DNA of 64,000 nt from Herbidospora yilanensis (GTDB lineage: Bacteria > Actinomycetota > Actinomycetes > Streptosporangiales > Streptosporangiaceae): positions 1 through 64,000 of the forward strand of contig NZ_BBXE01000031.1 in NCBI RefSeq assembly GCF_001570565.1. Direction: 5' to 3'. Position numbers and translations under genes: made by a program. Position 1 is the first letter of the stretch. Each line of letters opens with the position of its first letter. Below the pieces are notes generated by a model that was not told where the DNA came from, ran no database searches, and was given only the letters and a program-made list of their open reading frames with translations. Shown piece by piece: positions 22,041 to 29,389 of this stretch.

Positions 22041-23012
22041 ATGTCGGACACGGCACAACGACTGCTGCGGCTGCTCTCCCTGTTGCAGACGCCGCGTGAC
22101 TGGAGCGGGCCCGAACTGGCCGAGCGTCTCGGCGTCACCGTGCGCACCGTGCGCAACGACGTGGAGCGCCTGCGCGGCCTCGGCTATCCGGTGCAGGGCA
22201 TCAGGGGCGTCACCGGCGGCTACCGCCTCGGGGCGGGCGCGCGGATGCCGCCGCTGCTGCTCGACGACGACGAGGCGGTCGCCGTCGCGGTCGGGCTGCG
22301 GGTGGGCGCCACCCAGGGCGCGGTCACCGGCATCGAGGAGGCGGCGCTGCGTGCCCTGACCAAGCTGGAGCAGATGTTGCCCGCCCGGCTCCGCCGGCGG
22401 GTCACCGGGCTGCGCGCCCACCTCCTCCCGCTTCCGCAGGCGGGCCCCCGCGTGGACGCCGACACGCTCACCGCGATCGCGGCGGCCGCACGCGACCACG
22501 AGCGGCTCCGCTTCGACTACGTCGGCCATGACGGGTCGGCCGGCCGCCGTGAGGTCGAGCCGCACCGGCTCGCGCACAGCCGGGGCCGCTGGTATCTGGT
22601 CGGATGGGACGTCGCGAGGTCCGGCTGGCGCACCTTCCGGGTCGACCGGCTGCGGTTGCGCACCCCGAACGGCCCCCGGTTCACCCCGCGCGAGGACCCC
22701 GGCGGCGACCTCGCCGGCCATGTCGCCAGCGGCCTGGCCACCGCGACCTGGAAGTGCCGGGCGCGGGTGACGGTCCGCGCGCCGGCCGAGCACGTGCGCG
22801 AGCGGCTGCCGCCCGGCGTGCCGGTGGAGCCCGTGGGCGACGACGCCTGCGTGGCCGAGGTCGGCTCGGACTCGCCGCAGATGCTGGCCTGCCATCTCGG
22901 CATGCTCGACGCCGACTTCGAGGTCACCGGGCCGCCCGAGCTCGTCGCGGCGATCCGCGCGCTGGCCGACCGCTACCGGCGCGCGGTTCCGGCACGTCAG
23001 GACGCTAGCTGA
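22041..23012 (+). CDS. WYL-domain transcriptional regulator
   Basis: This 323-residue regulator has an N-terminal HTH (SGPELAERLGVTVRTVRNDVERLRGLGYPV, about 22-50). A WYL ligand-sensing domain (RLRFDYVGHDG... GRWYLVGWDVARSGWRTFRVDR, about 155-215) and a C-terminal extension follow. Many WYL proteins bind nucleic acid or nucleotide-like ligands. It diverges from the epoxide hydrolase gene, which it probably regulates through the palindrome at 21997-22025. CAGACT lies 6 nt before the ATG. Its 3' end overlaps galK by 8 nt. Confidence 0.9.
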   Translation: MSDTAQRLLRLLSLLQTPRDWSGPELAERLGVTVRTVRNDVERLRGLGYPVQGIRGVTGGYRLGAGARMPPLLLDDDEAVAVAVGLRVGATQGAVTGIEEAALRALTKLEQMLPARLRRRVTGLRAHLLPLPQAGPRVDADTLTAIAAAARDHERLRFDYVGHDGSAGRREVEPHRLAHSRGRWYLVGWDVARSGWRTFRVDRLRLRTPNGPRFTPREDPGGDLAGHVASGLATATWKCRARVTVRAPAEHVRERLPPGVPVEPVGDDACVAEVGSDSPQMLACHLGMLDADFEVTGPPELVAAIRALADRYRRAVPARQDAS

Positions 23013-24111
23013 GCCTGCGCGCCCCGGCCGAGGGGGCGGCGGTGCGGAAGACCGGGGGCTGCCAGCCCTTCGCCTCGTAGGCCTCCGTCACCGTCTGGCG
23101 CATCGTGTCGGCGCGGTCGGCCGCGACCAGGGCGATGGCCGAGCCGCCGAAGCCGCCGCCGGTCATGCGGGCGCCCCGCGCGCCGCCCCTGACGGCCGAC
23201 TCGACGGCGACGTCGAGTTCGGGACAGCTCACCTCGAACTGGTCGCGCAGCGACAGGTGGGAGGCGTTCAGGAGCGCGCCGATCTCGGCCACCGCGCCGG
23301 CCCGCAGGAGGCCGACGACGGCTTCGACGCGGTGGTTCTCGGTCACGACGTGCTGGGTGCGTTTCCGCTCGTCTCCGCTCAGCACGGACAGGGCGGCGGC
23401 GAGGTCGGTGACGTCGCGCAGCGTCTCGACGCCCAGGGTGCGGGCGGCGTTCTCGCAGTCGGCCCGGCGCCGGGCGTACTGGCCGTCGGCCAGTTCGTGG
23501 TGGACGCCGGTGTCGATGATGACCAGGTCGAGGCCGTGGGAGGGCAGGTCGAAGGGGATCGCGCGGCTGCCGAGGGTGCGGCAGTCGAGGAGGAGGGCGT
23601 GGCCCTCCTTCGACAGGGCCGAGGCGGCCTGGTCCATGATGCCGCACGGCATGCCGACGACCTCGTTCTCGGCCCGCTGACCGAGCCTGGCCAGGTCGAG
23701 CGGGCTCTGGCCGAGGTCGTAGAGGTCGTTCAGCGCCAGCGCGACCGAGACCTCCAGGGCGGCGCTCGACGACAGGCCCGCGCCCCGGGGGATGTCGCCG
23801 TCGATCGCGATGTCGGCGCCGCCGACGGGGAGACCGGCCTTCCGCATGGTCAGGGCCACGCCGATCGGGTAGGCCGCCCACCCGGCGACCTCCTCGACCG
23901 GGCCGCCGCCCGCCTGGACCGACACGACCCGCACCCGGTCGTCGGAGCGCCTCGCGACCGCCGCCGTGACGCCCCAGGGCACCGCGAAGGGAAGCACCAG
24001 GCCGTCGTTGTAGTCGGTGTGTTCGCCGATCAGGTTGACCCGGCCCGGGGCGTGCCAGACGCCCTCGGGTGTGCCGCCGAAGGCGGTCTCAAAGGAGGAA
24101 ACGACCCGCAT
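23005..24111 (-). CDS. galK: Galactokinase
   Basis: This 368-residue GHMP-family kinase phosphorylates galactose to galactose-1-phosphate. It has the galactokinase signature GRVNLIGEHTDYNDG (about 23-37), ATP-binding GAGLSSSAALEV and C-terminal GGGFGGSAIAL. The other Leloir genes (galT, galE) are not nearby. The ATG at 24111 follows TAACCT by 7 nt, consistent with a leaderless mRNA. That hexamer overlaps the divergent PLP-enzyme promoter by 5 bp. Confidence 0.95.
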   Translation of the reverse strand: MRVVSSFETAFGGTPEGVWHAPGRVNLIGEHTDYNDGLVLPFAVPWGVTAAVARRSDDRVRVVSVQAGGGPVEEVAGWAAYPIGVALTMRKAGLPVGGADIAIDGDIPRGAGLSSSAALEVSVALALNDLYDLGQSPLDLARLGQRAENEVVGMPCGIMDQAASALSKEGHALLLDCRTLGSRAIPFDLPSHGLDLVIIDTGVHHELADGQYARRRADCENAARTLGVETLRDVTDLAAALSVLSGDERKRTQHVVTENHRVEAVVGLLRAGAVAEIGALLNASHLSLRDQFEVSCPELDVAVESAVRGGARGARMTGGGFGGSAIALVAADRADTMRQTVTEAYEAKGWQPPVFRTAAPSAGARRLS

Positions 24112-24117
24112 GGCCGT

Positions 24118-24124
24118 TAGGTTA
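24118..24124. promoter_or_regulatory. Overlapping divergent -10 elements
   Basis: TAGGTT (24118-24123, plus) lies 6 nt before the GTG at 24130. Its complement gives TAACCT (24124-24119, minus), 7 nt before the galK ATG at 24111. Only 18 bp separate the two start codons, so both mRNAs are probably leaderless and the promoters mutually exclusive. Confidence 0.55.
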
Positions 24125-24129
24125 TCGTT

Positions 24130-24921
24130 GTGGTCTCGCCTCTCACCCGCGCCGACGGTGTCCTGCTGAAGCGTGACGACCTTCTCCATCCCGACATCCC
24201 CGGCAACAAGTGGCGCAAGCTCAAATACAACGTCACGGGCGAGCCGATCGTCACCTTCGGAGGGGCCTACTCGAACCACATCAGGGCCGTCGCGGCGGCC
24301 GGGCGCGAGTTCGGGTTCCCGACCGGCGGGGTGATCCGGGGCGAGCCGGTCAGGAACGAGGTGCTCGACTTCGCGGTGGCCTGCGGGATGCGGCTGATGT
24401 TCCTCGACCGCACGCGCTACCGGGCGAAGACCTCGCCCGAGGTGCTGCGGCTCGTCCGGGAGCGGTTCCCCGGCCACCGGGTGGTGCCCGAGGGCGGGTC
24501 GAACGCCGAGGCGGTGCGCGGGTGCATGGAGATCGGGCCCGAGCTGGCCCATCTCGGTGAGGCGGTCGTGTGCTGCCCCGTCGGGACCGGCGGCACGCTG
24601 GCCGGCCTCGCGGCCGGGTTGCCGCCGGGGTTCACCGCCGTCGGGTTCTCCGTGCTCAAGGGCGGTTCGTTCCTGTCCGACGAGGTCGCCCGCCTCCAGA
24701 CCGAGGCGCTCGGCCGCGTCACGCCCAACTGGCGCATCGAGACCCGGTTCCATTTCGGGGGCTACGCCCGCACCACTCCGGAACTGGGCGCGTTCATCGA
24801 CGACTTCGAGACGCGGCACGGGCTCCGGCTCGACCACGTCTACACGGCCAAGATGATGTACGGCATCCGCGCGCTCGCGCTGGGTCCCACGGTCGTCGCG
24901 GTGATCACCGGTAGGGTGTGA
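24130..24921 (+). CDS. PLP-dependent ACC deaminase/D-cysteine desulfhydrase family protein
   Basis: This 263-residue fold-type II PLP enzyme has the PLP lysine in IPGNKWRKLKYN (Lys27). It also has the VTFGGAYSNHIRAVAAAGREFG segment and a Gly-rich phosphate loop (CPVGTGGTLAGLAAGLP). ACC deaminases proper are ~340 residues, and this is short at the N-terminus, so a D-cysteine desulfhydrase-like or other amino-acid role is more likely. The stop overlaps the start of the next gene (GTGA), so the two are coupled. Confidence 0.85.
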   Translation: MVSPLTRADGVLLKRDDLLHPDIPGNKWRKLKYNVTGEPIVTFGGAYSNHIRAVAAAGREFGFPTGGVIRGEPVRNEVLDFAVACGMRLMFLDRTRYRAKTSPEVLRLVRERFPGHRVVPEGGSNAEAVRGCMEIGPELAHLGEAVVCCPVGTGGTLAGLAAGLPPGFTAVGFSVLKGGSFLSDEVARLQTEALGRVTPNWRIETRFHFGGYARTTPELGAFIDDFETRHGLRLDHVYTAKMMYGIRALALGPTVVAVITGRV

Positions 24922-25637
24922 GGGTGCTGCTGGCCGAGGGCGTACACGCCGTGATCACCGATCGCCGTGGCGGCGTGAGCCCGGCGCCCTTCGGCGGCCG
25001 GAACCTCGGCGGGGCCGTCGGCGACGACCCCGCGAACGTCGCGGCCAACCGGCGGATGACCGCTCTGGAGCTCGGCGTCGACCCCGCCCGCGTGGTGCTC
25101 ATGCGGCAGGTCCACGGGCGCGACGTCGCCTACGTCGACCGGCCGTTCGGCGACGACCCGCCCGGCCTCGACGCGGTCTTCACGGCCGAAGAGGGGCTGG
25201 CGCTGGTCTCGCTGGCCGCCGACTGCGCCCAGGTGCTGGTGGCCGATCCGGTCGCCCGGCTCGTCGGCGCCGCCCACTCGGGCCGGCCCGGCACGCTCGC
25301 CGGGGTGGTGCCCGCGCTGGTCGAGGCCATGGCCGGGCGCGGAGCCGACCCGGGCCGGATGGTCGCGCTGGTCGGGCCGGCCGCCTGCGGGCGGTGCTAC
25401 GAGGTGCCCGCCGGGATGCGCGACGAGGTCGCCGCCGTCGTGCCCGAAGCCTGGGCGACCACGTCGCGCGGCACCCCGTCGGTCGACCTGCGGGCGGCCA
25501 TCTCGGCGCAGCTCTCCCGGGCCGGGGTGGGCGACGTCCGGCACGACGCCCGGTGCACCATCGAATCCGGCGATCTCTACTCATATCGCCGTGAAGGGCA
25601 GACGGGGCGCTTCGGGGCCTATATCTGGCTCGGCTAG
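24918..25637 (+). CDS. pgeF: Peptidoglycan editing factor PgeF/YfiH-like (laccase domain)
   Basis: This 239-residue YfiH/DUF152 protein has the metal-site pattern of the family: His in MRQVHGRDV, Cys in LAADCAQVLV and His in GAAHSGRPGT. Relatives remove mis-incorporated L-Ser from UDP-MurNAc or act as multicopper-like or purine enzymes. In most actinobacteria pgeF lies in the ftsZ-sepF cluster; here it is next to a PLP enzyme, so it may be a second, divergent copy. The start overlaps the upstream stop by 4 nt. Confidence 0.83.
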   Translation: MRVLLAEGVHAVITDRRGGVSPAPFGGRNLGGAVGDDPANVAANRRMTALELGVDPARVVLMRQVHGRDVAYVDRPFGDDPPGLDAVFTAEEGLALVSLAADCAQVLVADPVARLVGAAHSGRPGTLAGVVPALVEAMAGRGADPGRMVALVGPAACGRCYEVPAGMRDEVAAVVPEAWATTSRGTPSVDLRAAISAQLSRAGVGDVRHDARCTIESGDLYSYRREGQTGRFGAYIWLG

Positions 25638-25671
25638 GAACTTTCCCCCCGATCCCGCTCGTTCTCCGGGC

Positions 25672-25848
25672 ATGGGATGGGACTACCGGAAGTCGGTAAA
25701 AGTCGGACCGCTGCGCTTTCACCTCTCACGTCACGGCGTCTCCCGCAGCTACGGGGGCCGTCGTCTCCACGTCTATCGCACCCCTGACGGGCGCCGCCAC
25801 GTGACCGTGCGGCTGCCCGGCGGGTTCCACCTCGGCAGGACGTTCTAA
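25672..25848 (+). CDS. Small basic DUF4236-like protein
   Basis: This 58-residue, Arg/His-rich protein starts MGWDYRKSVKVGPLRFHLSR and then VSRSYGGRRL. That is the short Tyr/Arg pattern of the DUF4236 domain found at the N-termini of small bacterial proteins. It is very basic, so nucleic acid binding is possible but unproven. The ATG at 25672 was chosen by domain match. It lies 34 bp after pgeF and could be cotranscribed. Confidence 0.65.
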   Translation: MGWDYRKSVKVGPLRFHLSRHGVSRSYGGRRLHVYRTPDGRRHVTVRLPGGFHLGRTF

Positions 25849-25858
25849 TCTCACTATT

Positions 25859-25885
25859 CGATACACATCTTCTCGTATCGCGAGA
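25859..25885. promoter_or_regulatory. Inverted repeats upstream of the methyltransferase
   Basis: CGATAC (25859-25864) and GTATCG (25875-25880) are inverted, and TCTCG-TATCG-CGAGA (25871-25885) forms a second perfect dyad over the same bases. They sit just upstream of TACTCT (25892-25897), the candidate -10, so they may be an operator. Confidence 0.4.
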
Positions 25886-25904
25886 CGGTACTACTCTCGT
25901 GCCC

Positions 25905-26684
25905 ATGCACTACACGCATGGGCACCATGAGAGCGTGCTGCGGTCCCACCGCTGGCGCACCGCCGAGAACTCCGCGGCCCACCTGCTGCCGCACCTGACC
26001 CCCGCCACCACCCTGCTCGACGTGGGCTGCGGCCCCGGCACGATCACCGCCGACCTGGCGGCCCGGGTCGCCCGCGTCACCGCCACCGAGATCGGCCCCG
26101 ACGAGCTCGGCCTCGCCCGCGCCGAGGCGGAGCGCCGGGGGACGCCCAACATCGCCTTCGAGGTGGCCGACGCGCACGCGCTGCCGTACGGGGACAAGGC
26201 CTTCGACGTCGCGCACGCCCACCAGGTCCTGCAGCACCTCGCCGACCCGGTGCGGGCGCTCCGGGAGATGGGGCGCGTCGCCCGGCTGGTCGCCGCCCGC
26301 GACAGCGACTACGGCGCCTTCACCTGGTATCCGGCCCTGCCGGAACTCGACGAGTGGCTCGCGCTCTACTACGCCGTGGCCCGGCGCAACGACGGAGAAC
26401 CCGACGCCGGCCGGCGCATGCTCTCGTGGGCCCGTGCGGCCGGGTTCACCGACATCGAGGTGTCCACCTCCACCTGGACCTTCGCCACCCCCGGCGACCG
26501 GGCGTTCTGGGGCGGCATGTGGGCCGACCGCGTCGTGAGGTCGTCGCTGGGCCGCCAGGCCGTGGACGCGGGGCTGGCCACGCCGGAGGATCTGCGGCGC
26601 ATCGCCGACGGCTGGCTCACCTGGGCCGCCGACCCCGACGGGTTCCTGACGATCGTCCACGGCGAAGTCCTCTGCCGGGCTTGA
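25905..26684 (+). CDS. Class I SAM-dependent methyltransferase
   Basis: This protein of about 259 residues has the SAM motif I LLDVGCGPGTITADL near residue 40, an acidic motif TATEIGPDELGLARAEA and motif VEVADAHALPY-like IAFEVADAHALPYGDKAFD. This matches the UbiE/Methyltransf_11 type acting on small molecules. The ATG at 25905 is favoured because TACTCT lies 7 nt upstream; a GTG at 25899 is also in frame. The substrate is unknown. The MerR gene starts 34 bp downstream. Confidence 0.88.
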   Translation: MHYTHGHHESVLRSHRWRTAENSAAHLLPHLTPATTLLDVGCGPGTITADLAARVARVTATEIGPDELGLARAEAERRGTPNIAFEVADAHALPYGDKAFDVAHAHQVLQHLADPVRALREMGRVARLVAARDSDYGAFTWYPALPELDEWLALYYAVARRNDGEPDAGRRMLSWARAAGFTDIEVSTSTWTFATPGDRAFWGGMWADRVVRSSLGRQAVDAGLATPEDLRRIADGWLTWAADPDGFLTIVHGEVLCRA

Positions 26685-26712
26685 CCCTGACGCCAATGTG
26701 AAGGTTTAACCT
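26681..26712 (+). promoter_or_regulatory. MerR-type promoter with long spacer
   Basis: TTGACC (26681-26686) and TAACCT (26707-26712) are 20 bp apart, longer than normal and typical of promoters controlled by MerR proteins. Dyad halves ACCCT and AAGGT flank the spacer. The ATG follows 6 nt after TAACCT. The promoter overlaps the end of the methyltransferase gene and precedes a MerR gene, suggesting autoregulation. Confidence 0.6.
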
Positions 26713-26718
26713 GCGGAC

Positions 26719-27057
26719 ATGCGGATCGGTGAGCTGGCACGGCGCTCGGGTGTGAGCACCCGCTCGCTGCGCCATTACGAGGAGAAGGGCCTGCTGGCCG
26801 CCCGCCGGGGCGCCAACGGATACCGCGAGTACGACGAGGCCGACGTGCGGCTCGTCCAGGAGATCCGGGCGCTGATGGCGGTCGGCTTCACCCTGGAGGA
26901 CGCGCGCCCGTTCGTCGCCTGCCTGCGCGCCGGCAACGAGTCGGGCGGCGTCTGCCCCGAGTCGGTCGACGTCGTCCGCCGCAAGCTCGCCGAGATCGAC
27001 ACCGAGATCCGGGACCTGATGGCCCGCCGCGACGAGATGCTACGGAGGAACACATGA
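26719..27057 (+). CDS. MerR family transcriptional regulator
   Basis: This 112-residue protein has the MerR winged helix MRIGELARRSGVSTRSLRHY, wing residues (GLLAARRGANGYREY) and a C-terminal dimerisation helix (VDVVRRKLAEIDTEIRDLM). The effector segment has two cysteines (VACLRAGNESGGVCPE), so thiol or metal sensing is plausible. The thioredoxin gene overlaps its end by ATGA (27054-27057), which suggests a redox-linked role. The upstream promoter has the 20-bp spacer of MerR targets. Confidence 0.9.
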   Translation: MRIGELARRSGVSTRSLRHYEEKGLLAARRGANGYREYDEADVRLVQEIRALMAVGFTLEDARPFVACLRAGNESGGVCPESVDVVRRKLAEIDTEIRDLMARRDEMLRRNT

Positions 27058-27368
27058 TCGAGGTCACCGCGGAGACGTTCGAGCGCGACGTGCTGGCCAG
27101 CGACCGCCCGGTGCTGCTCGACTTCTGGGCCGAGTGGTGCCCGCCGTGCAAGATGATCTCCCCCATGCTGGAGGAGCTCGACCGCGAATACGGCGACAAG
27201 GTCGTCATCGCCAAGATCAACGTCGACGAGAACCCGTCGATCGCGCTGCGCTACGACGTCATCGGCCTGCCCACCCTGAACCTCTACCGCGACGGCGAGG
27301 TCGTCCACCAGATCAGGGGCGCCCGCCCCAAGCGGGCCATCGTCGACGGGATCGCCCCTCACATCTGA
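27054..27368 (+). CDS. Thioredoxin with WCPPC active site
   Basis: This 104-residue thioredoxin-fold protein reduces disulfides in the cytoplasm. The active site is FWAEWCPPCKM (Cys29, Cys32), differing from the canonical WCGPC. The second Pro changes the CXXC redox potential in known variants. The cis-Pro loop VIGLPTLNLY is intact. It is translationally coupled to the MerR gene and ends with a 10-nt convergent overlap with the macro-domain gene. It is probably a stress-inducible second thioredoxin, not the trxA of the trxB locus. Confidence 0.92.
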   Translation: MIEVTAETFERDVLASDRPVLLDFWAEWCPPCKMISPMLEELDREYGDKVVIAKINVDENPSIALRYDVIGLPTLNLYRDGEVVHQIRGARPKRAIVDGIAPHI

Positions 27369-27862
27369 GCCCGGAAGTGCTCGTACGCCTCGTCGGTGAA
27401 CAGCACGAAGCGCACCTCCTCCACCTTGGTGGGCGTGGCCCTGACGGTCTCGACCGCGATCCGCGCCGCGTCGTCCAACGGCCAGCCGTAGATCCCCGTC
27501 GACACCGCCGGGAACGCGACCGACGTGGCCCCCAGTTCGTCGGCCACCCGCAGCGCCTCGCGATAACACGACGCCAGCGTCTTCGACCGGTCATCGCTCC
27601 TGCTGTGCACCGGCCCGACGGTGTGGATCACCCACTTCGCCGCCAGCCGCCCCGCCGTGGTGGCCACCGCCTGGCCCGCGGGCACCCCCTTGCCGTAGGC
27701 GGAGGCCCGCAACCTGCGGCACGCCTCCAGGATCTCGCTGCCGCCCTTCCGGTGGATCGCGCCGTCGACGCCGCTCCCTCCCAGCAACGAGGAGTTGGCG
27801 GCGTTGACGATCGCGTCGGCCCGCTGATCGGTGATGTCACCCTTGACCACGATGATCCGCAT
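27359..27862 (-). CDS. Macro domain protein (ADP-ribose deacylase type)
   Basis: This 167-residue single macro domain of the MacroD/YmdB type begins MRIIVVKGDITDQRADAIVNAANSS-like (GDIT...NAAN) and has GGSGVDGAIHRKGG. Conserved VIHTVGPV, the loop FPAVSTGIYGWP and the helix LDDAARIAV follow. Enzymes of this type remove O-acetyl from ADP-ribose or hydrolyse ADP-ribosylation. It overlaps the thioredoxin 3' end and lies before the 28-33 kb nuclease-ATPase operon, from which a 461-bp gap separates it. Confidence 0.93.
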   Translation of the reverse strand: MRIIVVKGDITDQRADAIVNAANSSLLGGSGVDGAIHRKGGSEILEACRRLRASAYGKGVPAGQAVATTAGRLAAKWVIHTVGPVHSRSDDRSKTLASCYREALRVADELGATSVAFPAVSTGIYGWPLDDAARIAVETVRATPTKVEEVRFVLFTDEAYEHFRAQM

Positions 27863-28323
27863 GGCCGCATTGTGCCCACTGGGTCAGGCGTTCACCACGT
27901 CGGCTCCTGCTCTGGGGCGAGGCCGCGGCGGGGGCCGGAGCCCGGATCAAGCGGCGCATTGTGTCGTTCCGCCGATACGAGACCTCATTCGTGATCAGGC
28001 CGAGATTGAGCTGACAGGTCCTTGTCGTCAACGGATAGGTCGGATGTCTTGGCATGAGAACTTGACGGGTCGTGTGATTCGAGTGGTTCGAAATCGGACA
28101 TGGGTCGGATCTGGTAGCGGCTGGGATGGCGCGGTCTTTTCCTGGACGGAGTGACCCGGATATGTTCGGATATAGCGGGATTTGATGGATTGTCAGGATG
28201 GCTGTTTCGGTGGTTTTGTTACCCCGGAAACAGCGATATCTCTAGAATTCCTGCGCATCACGCGGTGTGCCCTATACCCTCTGCGGCGTCACGTTTTCAG
28301 ATGACTGTCCAGAGGGAACCGGC
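27863..28323. other. Intergenic region upstream of the three-gene nuclease-ATPase operon
   Basis: No convincing gene is seen in these 461 bp. From about 28040 the sequence is visibly richer in A/T than its surroundings. CGGATAT occurs twice 10 bp apart (28157-28163, 28167-28173). A weak promoter candidate is TTGTCA (28190-28195), 18 nt, TTTTGT (28214-28219). The ribosome site AGAGGGA (28311-28317) serves the next gene. Confidence 0.4.
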
Positions 28324-29373
28324 ATGCCATTCTCGTGGGGCGATCTCCCGGTGGGGAGGGTGCTCCGCATTGCCGGAGTCGATTCCAGCATTGACGCCAA
28401 TGTCATGGAATTGTTGCTGGACCCTTTGCCGGAGACCGGGCCGGCCGTCGTCACGTATGCGGCCGCGGAGTGCGACTCGGTTCCTGAGCTGGTCGGATCC
28501 ATCCTGCGGGAACTGGAGACACTGGCCGTCGGGCTCTTTCCCGTCTGGTTGCCCGAGGCGGAGAAGCTCTCCGGGCCGGGTGGCGCCGGAGTGGCGGCGG
28601 CACGGGCACTTGCCCTTCGCCTCGCATCCGGCACCCGCCATTTCGGACCGTTCCTGGCCGACCTGGCGGAGAGAGCCGTCCAGGCCCGCGGACCGATCAA
28701 CCACGGACAGGCGATGTCCGAGCGGCGGTCATTCCCCGCAGAGTCGCGGGCGGCCGGACTGGCGCGGGTCATCGCCTCCACCTTCGGCCGCGACACCGCC
28801 GCACTCGTGCTCTATGTGCCGGAGACGCTGAGCCCTCATGGGGAGACCGTGCTCGTCGCCGGATGCGAGTGGCTGGCGCACCGGAGCGGGATGGGCGTCT
28901 GGCTCGTCGGGCCGGATCTGCGTCGCGTCGACACTGTGCACGTGGAGGTGCCGCCCGCCGTCAGGCGACTGGCGACGGAGATGAAGGCTCCGCCCGCGCC
29001 CGCGAAGGTCGGGGTGCCGCCGGTCGCGGGGAAGCCCCATGCCGGAAGTGCGGTGGAGAAGGCCATGGAGGCGGCGCTGGCGGAGTGCGCGTGGGCTCAT
29101 GGGCGGACCTGGAACCAGACTTACCAGTCCCAGGACCCGCTGTTCGTGGTGATCCGCACCGACCTGATGTGGGTCGCGGAGAAGTGCGTCGTGGAGCTCG
29201 ACGGGCCGGAACACGAGACGCTCGCCCAGATGGAGCGCGACCGAGTTCGTGACGAGCATTTGGAACGTGACGGGTTCACGGTGCTGCGGTTCACCAACCA
29301 GCAGGTGCTGGGCGACATGCAGGCGGTTTTGCACCACATCGAGAAATGCCTTCGGGCGCGACGCCCGGAATGA
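28324..29373 (+). CDS. DUF559/Vsr-like PD-(D/E)XK endonuclease with unknown N-terminal domain
   Basis: This is a 349-residue protein. Residues about 1-225 do not match anything I recognise: hydrophobic strands (PAVVTYAA, TAALVLYVPE, GMGVWLVGPDL) suggest an alpha/beta fold without a Walker A. The C-terminal ~100 residues fit the DUF559/Vsr-like nuclease: an early Glu helix (SAVEKAMEAALAE), then CVVELDGPEHETLAQMERDR and a final strand DGFTVLRFTNQQV. It probably nicks or cuts DNA. The ATG at 28324 follows AGAGGGA by 6 nt. It is the first gene of a three-gene operon with a winged-helix protein and a dual ATPase. Confidence 0.8.
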   Translation: MPFSWGDLPVGRVLRIAGVDSSIDANVMELLLDPLPETGPAVVTYAAAECDSVPELVGSILRELETLAVGLFPVWLPEAEKLSGPGGAGVAAARALALRLASGTRHFGPFLADLAERAVQARGPINHGQAMSERRSFPAESRAAGLARVIASTFGRDTAALVLYVPETLSPHGETVLVAGCEWLAHRSGMGVWLVGPDLRRVDTVHVEVPPAVRRLATEMKAPPAPAKVGVPPVAGKPHAGSAVEKAMEAALAECAWAHGRTWNQTYQSQDPLFVVIRTDLMWVAEKCVVELDGPEHETLAQMERDRVRDEHLERDGFTVLRFTNQQVLGDMQAVLHHIEKCLRARRPE

Positions 29374-29389
29374 GCGAAGGAGATACCCG

